NCBI RefSeq assembly: GCF_947489755.1
Contig: NZ_CANLFB010000018.1
Location: 1-64,000 of the forward strand
DNA from: an uncultured Psychromonas sp.
Lineage (GTDB): Bacteria > Pseudomonadota > Gammaproteobacteria > Enterobacterales > Psychromonadaceae
Length of the DNA: 64,000 nucleotides
Reading direction: 5' to 3'
Position numbers and translations under genes: made by a program. The notes under the pieces are model-generated. The model had not been told where the DNA came from, searched no databases, and was given only the letters and a program-made list of their open reading frames with translations. The number at the start of each line of letters is the position of its first letter. Positions within the stretch are counted from its first letter, which is position 1. This document shows, in pieces, positions 35,441 to 43,985 of this stretch.

Positions 35441-35508
35441 TTTTATTAACCTTTAGGTAAATAATTTATTTAACTTAATACTGCTAGTTAACTCAATATT
35501 CACTTTTA

Positions 35509-36315
35509 TTAATACTTAATGTTGTAATTAAAAACGAGATCTTTAGGATACAATTCATGTTCTACAAGCGTGTTAGGTATGTTGAATAAATTAATGATTA
35601 ACGCAGCTTCAAAACACCAATATCCAATGTAGTAATCCGTATAAACAAATTCACAATCGCAATCATGACTTTCGTACCAATCGGCTTCTTCTAAACTGTC
35701 ATACCATTCATTAATAAACTTACCGAGTAACGCTGACTGCTCCAGAGGTGAAGCTGTAATTGCGTCGTATAACGACTGATAAGTTTCTGGATAGTATAAG
35801 TTATCAGGAAAAGCCGTGTTAACTCGCCCTAATTTACTCGTAATACGGGCTAATAACGCATCATTCTCATCAACACAAACAAGCCCTAGTACGCTATCAA
35901 TATGTGATTGTTCTACATCACAAGCCGTTAATAACGTTAGCCACCACAACACATAGACATAACGGTTAACATTAGCAGAGCCGCAAGCATCACCCCATTC
36001 ACCCAATTTTTCAAAGTCATAACGGTAACACTGATGTGCGGGTGGCAATTTATCCGCTGTACTTGATAATTGTCGGCGATAATCCAATATTGCTAATACG
36101 GCGGTTTTAATCGTAGGAATCTCACTACCTGCAGAATAATGCGCAACCGCACGCATAATAGACAATTGAAACAACTGCTGCGCTGCATCAACTTGCAAAG
36201 AAATAGAGGTAAAAACTTCATCATCCAAAGCCTGCTGTGTTTCTTGTAAGGCAATGTCTAAATCAATCAACAATTTGTTGAAATAAGTTGCATCTCGACG
36301 ACTATCTCTAATCAC
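35509..36315 (-). CDS. PoNi-like immunity protein (DUF1910/DUF1911), divergent copy
   Basis: A 268-aa protein, the fourth and most diverged of the tandem array. The N-terminal region (VIRDSRRDATYFNKLLIDLD) aligns with the DUF1910-type start MLRDSIK..TYFN of its neighbours. The DUF1911-type end is YIGYWCFEAALIINLFNIPN and LYPKDLVF. I choose the GTG start at 36315: it gives a 4-bp GTGA overlap with the upstream stop and aligns with the other copies. A TTG 12 bp upstream is the alternative. By family, PoNi proteins neutralise PoNe DNase toxins; no toxin gene is present. Confidence 0.7.
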   Translation of the reverse strand: MIRDSRRDATYFNKLLIDLDIALQETQQALDDEVFTSISLQVDAAQQLFQLSIMRAVAHYSAGSEIPTIKTAVLAILDYRRQLSSTADKLPPAHQCYRYDFEKLGEWGDACGSANVNRYVYVLWWLTLLTACDVEQSHIDSVLGLVCVDENDALLARITSKLGRVNTAFPDNLYYPETYQSLYDAITASPLEQSALLGKFINEWYDSLEEADWYESHDCDCEFVYTDYYIGYWCFEAALIINLFNIPNTLVEHELYPKDLVFNYNIKY

Positions 36316-37061
36316 TGCTCGCTCCAATGTACTAAATCTTTCGGGTAGTATTCATGATCAATGAATGAAATGTCATCAATATCATAAAGCTTAGTAACTA
36401 ACGCGGCTTCCCAACTCCAGTAACCAAAATATGAGTCATTACTCATAACGTGAAACTGAGGGCTACCTTCTAATTTATACCAGGCATCCAAATACGCTAA
36501 CATTAATTTAGGTCGTTTATCAGGTGCGGCCTGTATTACTTTATAAAGTTTATTAAAACGCGTTTTATATAACAATGACTCACTAACAGGTCTGTCAGTA
36601 TCGCCAAGTTGTACGGCAATTTCATCTAATAAAGCATCTTGTCCTTGGTTAGCGATTAAATCGAGTACTTGTTTATAATAAACTTCTCCCATATCGAGGC
36701 AGTAAGCAAAACTTAACCATTTAAGAAATAGATTACGCATATGATCTTTTCTAATTTCTTCCCAGCCGATACGGTCCTTTTGTTCTTTAAGGGGCAATGC
36801 ATCAGCGTATTGTTTTTGTTGGGTACGGTAAGAAAGCAATGCTTGAAGTTCGACTTTCAAATCAGATACGTCATCGCCACGTGTATAACGCAGATGTATT
36901 AAGTACATTGTAGATTCGATACATCGATAAGCCACTTGTAATTTTTGAGATGCAGGTCTAGACACTTCTTCAAGCTTAGCTGCTCTATTATTGATGGTCT
37001 TTATCCTAAAATCAATTCTTGCATTAAAATAGGTTAGACTTTTTATTGAATCTCGTAACAT
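36312..37061 (-). CDS. PoNi-like immunity protein (DUF1910/DUF1911)
   Basis: A 249-aa protein, third in the tandem array. The N-terminal DUF1910-like part starts MLRDSIKSLTYFNARIDFRI. The central and C-terminal part has IGWEEIRKDHMRNLFLKWL, then SYFGYWSWEAALVTKLYDID and YYPKDLVHW. From about residue 58 onward it is nearly identical to the copy at 37090, while the first 55 residues differ. RBS AAGAGA lies about 6 nt before the ATG. It ends overlapping the next gene by 4 bp. Confidence 0.75.
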   Translation of the reverse strand: MLRDSIKSLTYFNARIDFRIKTINNRAAKLEEVSRPASQKLQVAYRCIESTMYLIHLRYTRGDDVSDLKVELQALLSYRTQQKQYADALPLKEQKDRIGWEEIRKDHMRNLFLKWLSFAYCLDMGEVYYKQVLDLIANQGQDALLDEIAVQLGDTDRPVSESLLYKTRFNKLYKVIQAAPDKRPKLMLAYLDAWYKLEGSPQFHVMSNDSYFGYWSWEAALVTKLYDIDDISFIDHEYYPKDLVHWSEQ

Positions 37062-37089
37062 ACCATTCTCTTTTGTATGGGATTTTGAA

Positions 37090-37839
37090 TCACCGTTTAT
37101 GAAAATGTACTAAATCTTTTGGATAGTATTCATGGTCAATGAATAAACTGTCGTCAATACCATACAATTTAGTGACTAACGCCGCTTCCCAACTCCAATA
37201 ACCATAATATGAGTCATTACTCATAACGTGAAACTGAGGGCTACCTTCTAATTTATACCAGGCATCCAAATATGCTAACATTAACTTAGGCCGTTTATCA
37301 GGAGCGGCCTGTATTACTTTATAAAGTTTATTAAAACGCGTTTTATATAACAATGACTCACTAACAGGTCGTTCAGTATCGCCAAGTTGCACAGCAATTT
37401 CATCTAATAAAGCGTCTTGTCCCTGGTTAGCGATTAAATCGAGTACTTGTTTATAATATACATCCCCCATATCAAGGCAATAAGCAAAACTTAACCATTT
37501 AAGAAATAGATTACGCATATGATCTTTTCTAATTTCTTCCCAGCCGATACGGTACTTTTGTTCCTTAAGTGGCAATGCATCAGCGTATTGCTTTTGTTGG
37601 GTACGGTAAGAAAGCAATGCTTGAAGTTCGACTTTCAAATCAGATAAGTCATCGCCACGGGTATAACGCTGATGAATTAAATACATTACATCTTCGATAC
37701 ATCGATAAGCCGCTTGTAGCTTTTGGGCGGGAGTAAATTGCTCTGCTTCTATTCTAGATGCCCACTTATTAACATACGTGATTGATTCTTCGACTCTTGC
37801 ATTAAAATAAGTTAAATTTTTGATTGAATCTCGTAACAT
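37090..37839 (-). CDS. PoNi-like immunity protein (DUF1910/DUF1911)
   Basis: A 249-aa protein, second in the array, 28 bp after the copy above it and 28 bp before the next. It shares MLRDSIKNLTYFNARV at the start and SYYGYWSWEAALVTKLYGID near the end. The variable N-terminal segment (about 16-45) reads EESITYVNKWASRIEAEQFT, unlike its neighbours. RBS AAGAGA is 5-6 nt before the ATG. Tandem duplicates with local divergence suggest adaptation to different toxins. Confidence 0.75.
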   Translation of the reverse strand: MLRDSIKNLTYFNARVEESITYVNKWASRIEAEQFTPAQKLQAAYRCIEDVMYLIHQRYTRGDDLSDLKVELQALLSYRTQQKQYADALPLKEQKYRIGWEEIRKDHMRNLFLKWLSFAYCLDMGDVYYKQVLDLIANQGQDALLDEIAVQLGDTERPVSESLLYKTRFNKLYKVIQAAPDKRPKLMLAYLDAWYKLEGSPQFHVMSNDSYYGYWSWEAALVTKLYGIDDSLFIDHEYYPKDLVHFHKR

Positions 37840-37867
37840 ACGGTTCTCTTTTATGTGGGATTTTTAG

Positions 37868-38617
37868 TTACCGTTTATGCCAATGCACTAAATCTTTTGG
37901 GTAATATTCATGGTCAATGAATGAACTGTCATCAATACCATACAATTTAGTGACTAACGCCGCTTCCCAACTCCAATAACCTCTATATGAATCATTATCC
38001 ATCAAGTGATTTTCTGGACTACCTTCTAATTTATACCAGGCATCTAAATACGCTAACATTAACTTAGGTCGTTTATCAGGCGCGGCTTGGATTATTTTGT
38101 AAAGCTTATTAAAACGCGTTTTATATAACAATGACTCACTAACAAGTCTATCAGTATCGCCAAGTTGTACGGCAATTTCATCTAATAAAGCGTCTTGTCC
38201 CTGATTAGCGATTAAATCGAGTACTTGTTTATAATAAACTTCTCCCATATCGAGGCAGTAAGCAAAAGCAAACCATTTAAGGAAAATGTTACGCATATAA
38301 TCTTGTCTAATTTCTTCCCATCCAATACGATTTTTTTGTTCTTTAAGTGAAAGCAAATCACCAAATTTTTTTTGTTGAATACGAAAAAATACTATTTTAT
38401 CAAGAATCGGTTTAAAATCAGTTAAATTATCACCTCTTGAATAACGTTGATGTAAAAGAATAAGAGAATATTCAACACAAGTAAAAGATGCTTTTAATTT
38501 TTGAAAAAGTGGAATATCATTATTTTCAAGTTTTGGTAATCTCTTACTAATCGTTTCTTCTCTAAAATCTACCCTTGCATCAAAATAAATTCTGTTTTTT
38601 ATTGTATCTCTTAACAT
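37868..38617 (-). CDS. PoNi-like immunity protein (DUF1910/DUF1911), first of array
   Basis: A 249-aa protein, first gene of the array. Its first 95 residues are strongly diverged from the other copies (LPKLENNDIPLFQKLKASFT, then LTDFKPILDKIVFFRIQQKK) and the DNA here is more AT-rich. From RIGWEEIR (about 97) onward it is nearly identical to copies two and three, except for ENHLMDNDSYRGYWSW near 203-218. This abrupt change indicates recombination or gene conversion. RBS AAAGGA is 6 nt before the ATG. Confidence 0.75.
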   Translation of the reverse strand: MLRDTIKNRIYFDARVDFREETISKRLPKLENNDIPLFQKLKASFTCVEYSLILLHQRYSRGDNLTDFKPILDKIVFFRIQQKKFGDLLSLKEQKNRIGWEEIRQDYMRNIFLKWFAFAYCLDMGEVYYKQVLDLIANQGQDALLDEIAVQLGDTDRLVSESLLYKTRFNKLYKIIQAAPDKRPKLMLAYLDAWYKLEGSPENHLMDNDSYRGYWSWEAALVTKLYGIDDSSFIDHEYYPKDLVHWHKR

Positions 38618-39584
38618 ACCATTTCCTTTATGTGATATTTAGCTTATTTTTCATGGTGATAAAGAACGCGACATCCATAAATTATTCGCTTATTTTAATA
38701 CGAAATACAACAAGACTAATAGTTAATAAGATTTATCAAAAAATAATTAGATTTAAAAGGCTTAGCTTAAAATCAAACAGTACATTAACTGATGCTAATA
38801 AATGAATTCAATACGGTGGAGATTGTTAGGAGTTAATGAAATATTCGTTGTCAGATAGCCTTTCCTATTTCCGACAGCGCCATGATTATATTATTCGAAC
38901 GTTTGTACTGATATAGCTCCGTGTTTATTATCTTGTATTGCTCATCTAGCCCAATTGACAAGCTCTCAATAATCGATGAACGCATAAGGAGATATGCTCA
39001 ATTAACCTTTTCCATCATTAAAACCTTTGTGCTTCAATCGATTTTTCACTTTTAAAGAAAACAAGTAACCACGAAGCCGCTACGCAGCACGATGGTCACG
39101 AAGAAAAACCACACAATAAATATTTTGAATTAACCTTCTCCACCCTTCAAACCTTCGAGGTTAAATCAGTTTTTGATTTTAAATACAACAAACAACCACG
39201 AAGCCGCTTCGCTGTACGAAGAACACGAAGAAAACCCACACAATAAATACTTTGAATTAACCTTCTCCCACCTTCAAACCTTCGTGGTTCAATCGTTTTT
39301 TGATTTTAAAAGACTACAAGCAACCACGAAGCCGCTACGCTGAACGAAGGACACGAAGAAAACCCGCACAATAAACTGAGCATTGCGCTAAAACTCATTG
39401 TATTGCATCAAGCTTTGGCACCTGAGTTATTCTTGAGCATGATGAGATGACATTAATGTATGAAAAATTTAAAGCGTACGGCCAGCATCCTGAAAAATAC
39501 ATTCCTAATAAATAAGTAAGGCTAAACAGCAATTTGGTTAGCCTTAACTCATCTATTATTCTATACCTCCCACTATCTAGACCA
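38618..39584. other. Long intergenic region with tandem repeats
   Basis: This 967-bp region precedes the immunity array. It holds the three-unit tandem repeat at 39001-39376. A short coding-like relic at about 39436-39513 reads EMTLMYEKFKAYGQHPEKY then stop, without a credible start. The segment 38806-39000 shows no recognisable feature. Confidence 0.5.
39001..39376 (+). repeat. Three-copy 127-bp tandem repeat with internal inverted repeats
   Basis: Units start at 39001, 39129 and 39256, each beginning ATTAACCTT. Each carries (C)CTTCGTGGTT or a variant near the front, TTGATTTT in the middle (weaker in unit 1), and AACCACGAAGCCGC with CACGAAGAAAA and ACACAATAAA at the end. Within a unit CTTCGTGGTT and AACCACGAAG are inverted, so each can fold into a long hairpin. 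The CACGAAG heptamer also recurs like a minisatellite. No protein is encoded. Confidence 0.8.
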
Positions 39585-41066
39585 TTACAAATAGCGCGTT
39601 TCTAAATGTTTTCTAAAGTGTGCAGCATTTAGCGTTTCACCCGTAGCACGTGTTATCAATTGATCCGTAGTATGGAGTGATGCTTGCGACCAAATATTAT
39701 CACTTAACCATTGGAAGATTGGGCTAAGGTCACCGCTTTTAATTGCAGCATCAATATCAACCGTTTGTTGCATAGTCGCTTTGTATTGGGCTGCATACAT
39801 TGCGCCTAATGTGTAAGACGGAAAATATCCAAAGGCACCATCTGTCCAATGAATATCCTGCATACACCCATTTTTATAATTGCCTTTCGTTGAAAGGCCA
39901 AGCGTCGCTTTCATTTTTTCATCCCACAGTGCAGGTACGTCTGTGTGTTCTATCACGCCGTTGATTAAATCACGCTCAATTTCATAACGCATGATCACAT
40001 GTGCGGGATACGTCAGTTCATCTGCATCTACTCGAATAAAGCCTTTTTCAATTTGAGTGTAGATTTTATAAAGATTATCTTCTGCAAAAACGGGATCGTT
40101 ATGTGCGTTAAATGCATCTGTTGAAAGGCGTGATAAGTGAGAAATAAAAGGTTTACTGCGCCCTATCTGCATTTCAAAGAATAGCGACTGTGATTCATGA
40201 ACACCCATTGAACGCGCTTCGCCTACAGGTAAGCCTGCAAAGGCTTTTGGTAAACCTTGCTCGTAACGTGCATGCCCTGTTTCGTGGACGATGCCCATTA
40301 ATGCTTGCACGAAGTCTTTCTCGTCATAACGAGTCGTAATACGAACGTCTGACGGCACACCGCCACAGAATGGATGAACACTTTGATCGAGTCGTCCGTG
40401 GTCAAAATCAAACTTCAATAGTTTCATGGTTTCTAAACCCAGCGCTTTTTGGCTAGCAACTGAGAAAGTGCCTGAAGGCATGATGATCGATTCTGATTGC
40501 TGTTTTATTAATGCTTTTTCAATTAATTCGGGTAACCAACTCTTAACATCTGAAAATAAAGTATCGAGTGATGCAGTTGTTGTGCCTGGTTCAAACTTAT
40601 CTAACATGGCATCGTATGGCGTTAAATTAAGGGCTTCGCCTCGAATTTGTGCTTCTTCACGCGATAAAGCAACGACCTCTTTCCAGTTTTTTTCAAAACC
40701 TACCCAATCGTTTTCTTGTCGTTGAGAACGCCACGCATGTTCGCATTTTGAACCAGCGATAGATTGAGCTTGTACCAGAGCTTCAGGTACGATCGTCGCT
40801 TGCTGCCACTGACGTTTCATTTCACGTAAGCTGGCTTGCTGTTCTGTGCTTAACGACTCTTGTTGTGCGTTGCCAAACCATTCTTCAAGTTGTGGTTGTG
40901 TTGATAAACGGTGAACGTGAACGGACAGTTCTGCCATGGCTTTTGAACGCGCATCGTTACCACCTGATGGCATATTGGCAGCAGCATCCCACCCCAATAT
41001 TGATTGAGCATGATTAAAGTGATTGATTGTTTGGTAATGAGCGGTAAGTTGGTCGTAGTTTGACAT
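39585..41066 (-). CDS. M32 family metallocarboxypeptidase (Taq-type)
   Basis: A 493-aa cytoplasmic zinc carboxypeptidase. The zinc motif HETGH (in MGIVHETGHARYEQGL, near residue 265) is the HExxH of M32, and a downstream Glu in MGVHESQSLFFEMQIGRS (near 295) completes the site. Other M32 blocks are FNHAQSILGWDAAANMP at the N-terminus, HPFCGGVPSDVRITTRYDE, and MQDIHWTDGAFGYFPSYTLG near 415. Length is that of the family. It acts in peptide turnover, removing C-terminal residues. It is monocistronic. Confidence 0.92.
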   Translation of the reverse strand: MSNYDQLTAHYQTINHFNHAQSILGWDAAANMPSGGNDARSKAMAELSVHVHRLSTQPQLEEWFGNAQQESLSTEQQASLREMKRQWQQATIVPEALVQAQSIAGSKCEHAWRSQRQENDWVGFEKNWKEVVALSREEAQIRGEALNLTPYDAMLDKFEPGTTTASLDTLFSDVKSWLPELIEKALIKQQSESIIMPSGTFSVASQKALGLETMKLLKFDFDHGRLDQSVHPFCGGVPSDVRITTRYDEKDFVQALMGIVHETGHARYEQGLPKAFAGLPVGEARSMGVHESQSLFFEMQIGRSKPFISHLSRLSTDAFNAHNDPVFAEDNLYKIYTQIEKGFIRVDADELTYPAHVIMRYEIERDLINGVIEHTDVPALWDEKMKATLGLSTKGNYKNGCMQDIHWTDGAFGYFPSYTLGAMYAAQYKATMQQTVDIDAAIKSGDLSPIFQWLSDNIWSQASLHTTDQLITRATGETLNAAHFRKHLETRYL

Positions 41067-41645
41067 AATCCGGTTACTTCCTATAAGTTTCGTCTTTGAG
41101 ATTGACAGGTTACTGGCACTAAAAAAGAGAAGGTGCTGATGTCATGAGTTATCGACTACATATTAGCGAGACTCGCGATAAGAAAACAGATAAATCAACA
41201 CCATTTCGCCACAAAATACAGTATGACTAACCGTCATCGACTATTTAACCTTACTTCTGTTTAACCAAAACCCAATTATATTTAAATCATAACGTTATTT
41301 TTTTACTATAAACTGCCGTTAGGGTTAAACAATTGAAGGTTTAAAAGTCGCTGATTCATGCGTTCGTTACTCTTTGTGGTTTTTGTAACCTTTATCAGTC
41401 ACGCTTAATACAATTGCTCGTGGATCCTTTTGACACTTCGCAATGCCAGTTACTCTTTTTAAACGCATTAATTAATTGTATGTTACTTGAGTGAGTCATC
41501 TTCAGTTTAAACGCCTCGAAATTGCCAACTTTGCTTATCGTTAACTGAAGCCAAAGATTGTTTAACACTTAAATAACAGTAAACGTTGCTGTGCCGTCTT
41601 TGCAGAGGTTAGAATGCGCGCTTAATTCTTCCCTAAAGAGACACA
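41067..41645. other. Intergenic region between M32 gene and YdjM-like gene
   Basis: This 579-bp region between divergent genes contains no open frame or structured RNA that I can support. An ACAG...CTGT pair at about 41575-41593 has the wrong polarity for a LexA box. Confidence 0.45.
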
Positions 41646-42362
41646 ATGGCAAATTTTAACGTTCACCTCAATACAGCCATCATTACCACCGGACTTGGTT
41701 CAGCGACTTTATTGTCCGCAGAACATATTGACCTTCAAAGTGCCCTTTGGCTATGGTTTTTAGGCACGATGGGTGGCCTATTACCTGATATTGATTCAGA
41801 TAACTCCACATCATTAGACATGATTTTTAATTTATTTGCCCTCAGTGCCATGCTCATTGTGCTCAGTTTTATTACCACTAATTTATTAATCCAAATTAGC
41901 TTTGTTGAAATTATTCTACTGCCTTTCATAGTTTATTGTTTTATGAGGTACATAGTGAGACCTATCTTTGAGAAAATAACAGTGCATCGCGGCAGCTGTC
42001 ATTCGTTATTCTTTCTATTGTTTGCTGCACTATTAACGACACAGGTAACCTGGCAACTTAGTGAGCAAGAAACACTAACATCAGCTACTTTTGCTTGGTT
42101 ATCAGGTGGATTTATTCTATTTGGCGGATTGGTACATCTATTATTAGATGAAATATATAGTGTCGATTTAAGTAATATTAGAATTAAACGATCCTTTGGA
42201 ACGGCATTAAAACTCGCTGACTTTAATAATAAATTGTTAACCTTGATAACAATAATAGCGATTGCTGGATTAGTTTATATTGCCCCGCCAACCAACGAGG
42301 TTATCCTTGCATTAAGTGATTGGTCTAAGTTTAAATTGTATGCGCTTAACTTTACCGTTTAA
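41646..42362 (+). CDS. YdjM-like membrane protein (DUF457, metal-dependent hydrolase family)
   Basis: A 238-aa inner-membrane protein. The DUF457 pattern is clear: FNVHLNTAIITTG with an early His, GTMGGLLPDIDSDNSTSLDM with the Pro-Asp-x-Asp motif (near 44-63), VHRGSCHSLFFLLFA with the His-Arg-Gly motif (near 117), and LVHLLLDEIYSVDL (near 165). About five hydrophobic segments separate them. Those His/Asp residues are the putative metal site. E. coli YdjM is the best-known relative; its activity is unproven. RBS AAGAGA is 5 nt before the ATG. Confidence 0.8.
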   Translation: MANFNVHLNTAIITTGLGSATLLSAEHIDLQSALWLWFLGTMGGLLPDIDSDNSTSLDMIFNLFALSAMLIVLSFITTNLLIQISFVEIILLPFIVYCFMRYIVRPIFEKITVHRGSCHSLFFLLFAALLTTQVTWQLSEQETLTSATFAWLSGGFILFGGLVHLLLDEIYSVDLSNIRIKRSFGTALKLADFNNKLLTLITIIAIAGLVYIAPPTNEVILALSDWSKFKLYALNFTV

Positions 42363-42445
42363 GTATTAAAAAAGTTTATACGATGAAACATCACTTGGAT
42401 TCAGATCATAAGTGCATAACTTGAAGCAATAAAACCGTTAGCAAC

Positions 42446-42477
42446 AAAAAAGCGAACCCAACTAGGTTCGCTTTTTT
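42446..42477. terminator. Bidirectional terminator
   Basis: AGCGAACC (42451-42458) pairs with GGTTCGCT (42465-42472), with an A run on the left and a T run on the right. It serves the convergent YdjM-like and alkene reductase genes. Confidence 0.85.
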
Positions 42478-42584
42478 AATTATTGACGTGTTTACATAAT
42501 GTTATAACGACGAATAAAATCTTATCAACCTTCAAATCAAAACAGTATTCATCAGTCATCAATAGTAAGTTAGCACGCTAAATT

Positions 42585-43628
42585 TTAGACTAATTCAGTC
42601 AGCATCTCATCGCTGTATTCTACTAGTTGTTCACCGTTTGTTACTTTACTAATGTAATCAGGGTTAGCAATGAGAGGACGCCCAATCGCAATTAAATCAA
42701 ATTTGTCTGTTTCAATGGCGACTGTTGCACTGTCATAGTCATAACTACCAACACCCACTAATGTCCCAGTGTAATTAGCACGCAGATATTCAGATGTTGT
42801 TTTACCTTCTAGCGAATCAAATGTTAGGCTGTCATCGAAAATACCACCATGCACATAAGCAAGCTTTCTCTCTGCTAATTGTGGCAATAGATAATCAAAT
42901 ACCGCTTTATCACGCGCATCTTCAGTCATATTAAAGTACGCGCCCGGTGATAATCTAATTGACGTACGATCATTGCCTACTGCTGCAATCACTGCATCAA
43001 CAATCTCTAATGCAAAACGCGCCATATTTTCAGGTGTTTGACCGTATTGGTCAGTACGTTCATTCGCTGCATAATGTAAGAACTGGTCAATTAAATAGCC
43101 ATTTGCACCGTGAATTTCTACGCCATCAAACCCTGCTTCAATGGCATTTTCTGCCACTTTTGCAAAATCGGCGATTAATGATTTGATATCATCCAAAGTG
43201 GCTGGTTTAGGCGTAATGTAAGTTAATTCGCGCATACGTGGTACAGAGCCTTCAACACCAATAGCTGACGGTGCTAGTACATCGCCATCAAAAAAATGAG
43301 GATGTGCAACACGCCCTACATGCCAAAGTTGTGCAAATATTTTGCCTTTTTTTGCATGAACGGCTTCAGTGACTTTTTTCCAACCTTGTATTTGTTTTTG
43401 TGTAAATAACCCTGGCGTATTCGGATAACCTTGGGCATCAGGTCTGATTATGGTTGCTTCAGTAATGATTAAACCTGTATCAGCACGGCGTGCATAATAA
43501 TCTACAGATGCTTGTGTTGGTACTAGATCTTCATCGCTCATACAGCGAGTTAACGGCGCCATTAATATACGGTTATTAAGGGTAATTGTGTCATTCAATT
43601 TAAATGGAGAAAGTAATGCGTTAGTCAT
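42585..43628 (-). CDS. Old Yellow Enzyme family alkene reductase (NemA-like)
   Basis: A 347-aa FMN-dependent oxidoreductase. Blocks: LNNRILMAPLTRCMSDEDLV (FMN-binding Pro/Thr region, near 17-36), FAQLWHVGRVAHP (near 100), GFDGVEIHGANGYLIDQFLH (near 168, with the substrate-binding His-x-x-Asn) and FDLIAIGRPLIANPD near the C-terminus. It reduces activated C=C bonds or nitro compounds with NAD(P)H. The ATG at 43628 is supported by AAGGA 8 nt upstream; an upstream in-frame start at 43658 lacks an RBS. Confidence 0.92.
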   Translation of the reverse strand: MTNALLSPFKLNDTITLNNRILMAPLTRCMSDEDLVPTQASVDYYARRADTGLIITEATIIRPDAQGYPNTPGLFTQKQIQGWKKVTEAVHAKKGKIFAQLWHVGRVAHPHFFDGDVLAPSAIGVEGSVPRMRELTYITPKPATLDDIKSLIADFAKVAENAIEAGFDGVEIHGANGYLIDQFLHYAANERTDQYGQTPENMARFALEIVDAVIAAVGNDRTSIRLSPGAYFNMTEDARDKAVFDYLLPQLAERKLAYVHGGIFDDSLTFDSLEGKTTSEYLRANYTGTLVGVGSYDYDSATVAIETDKFDLIAIGRPLIANPDYISKVTNGEQLVEYSDEMLTELV

Positions 43629-43985
43629 TTTATAAATCCTTGATTGGTAAAAAATCAAATTGCTATATGGCCATTCATTCGGCTTATATTTATGTAACTA
43701 AGAATATGCAAGTGAGTCTATATAACTGAGTATAGGCAACTTAGTTTATATCTGAGGACTAAAATTTTTAATTCAAGGGTAAGCGTATCGATCGTTCAAG
43801 TTAAATTTATAAATTCTAACGCTTATGAGATTTATTGAGGTTTTCATCAGTTAAGCCTGACTGAGTTTCATCTTATAAACACAGTCAGAAAAAACACTTA
43901 TGACTAAAAATAAAAAGGCAAAGTTTACAGTAACGACTTACCATCAAGCAGCGCCATTAAGTGGCACCATCAAGTTTCATTTCAA
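43629..43985. other. Intergenic region, nothing recognised
   Basis: This 357-bp stretch separates the alkene reductase start from the chemoreceptor stop. It must hold the reductase promoter; I see no clear terminator for the chemoreceptor, operator or small gene. Confidence 0.4.

Noticed and set aside
38575-38805. 76-codon plus-strand open frame upstream of the immunity array
   Set aside because: It overlaps the start of the first immunity gene on the opposite strand, has no RBS and encodes a low-complexity hydrophobic sequence.
39001-39376. Possible CRISPR array
   Set aside because: The period is 127 bp, the whole unit is repeated rather than short repeats with unique spacers, and no cas gene is near.
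41575-41593. LexA box upstream of the YdjM-like gene
   Set aside because: The pair is ACAG...CTGT, the reverse polarity of the CTGT-N8-ACAG consensus.
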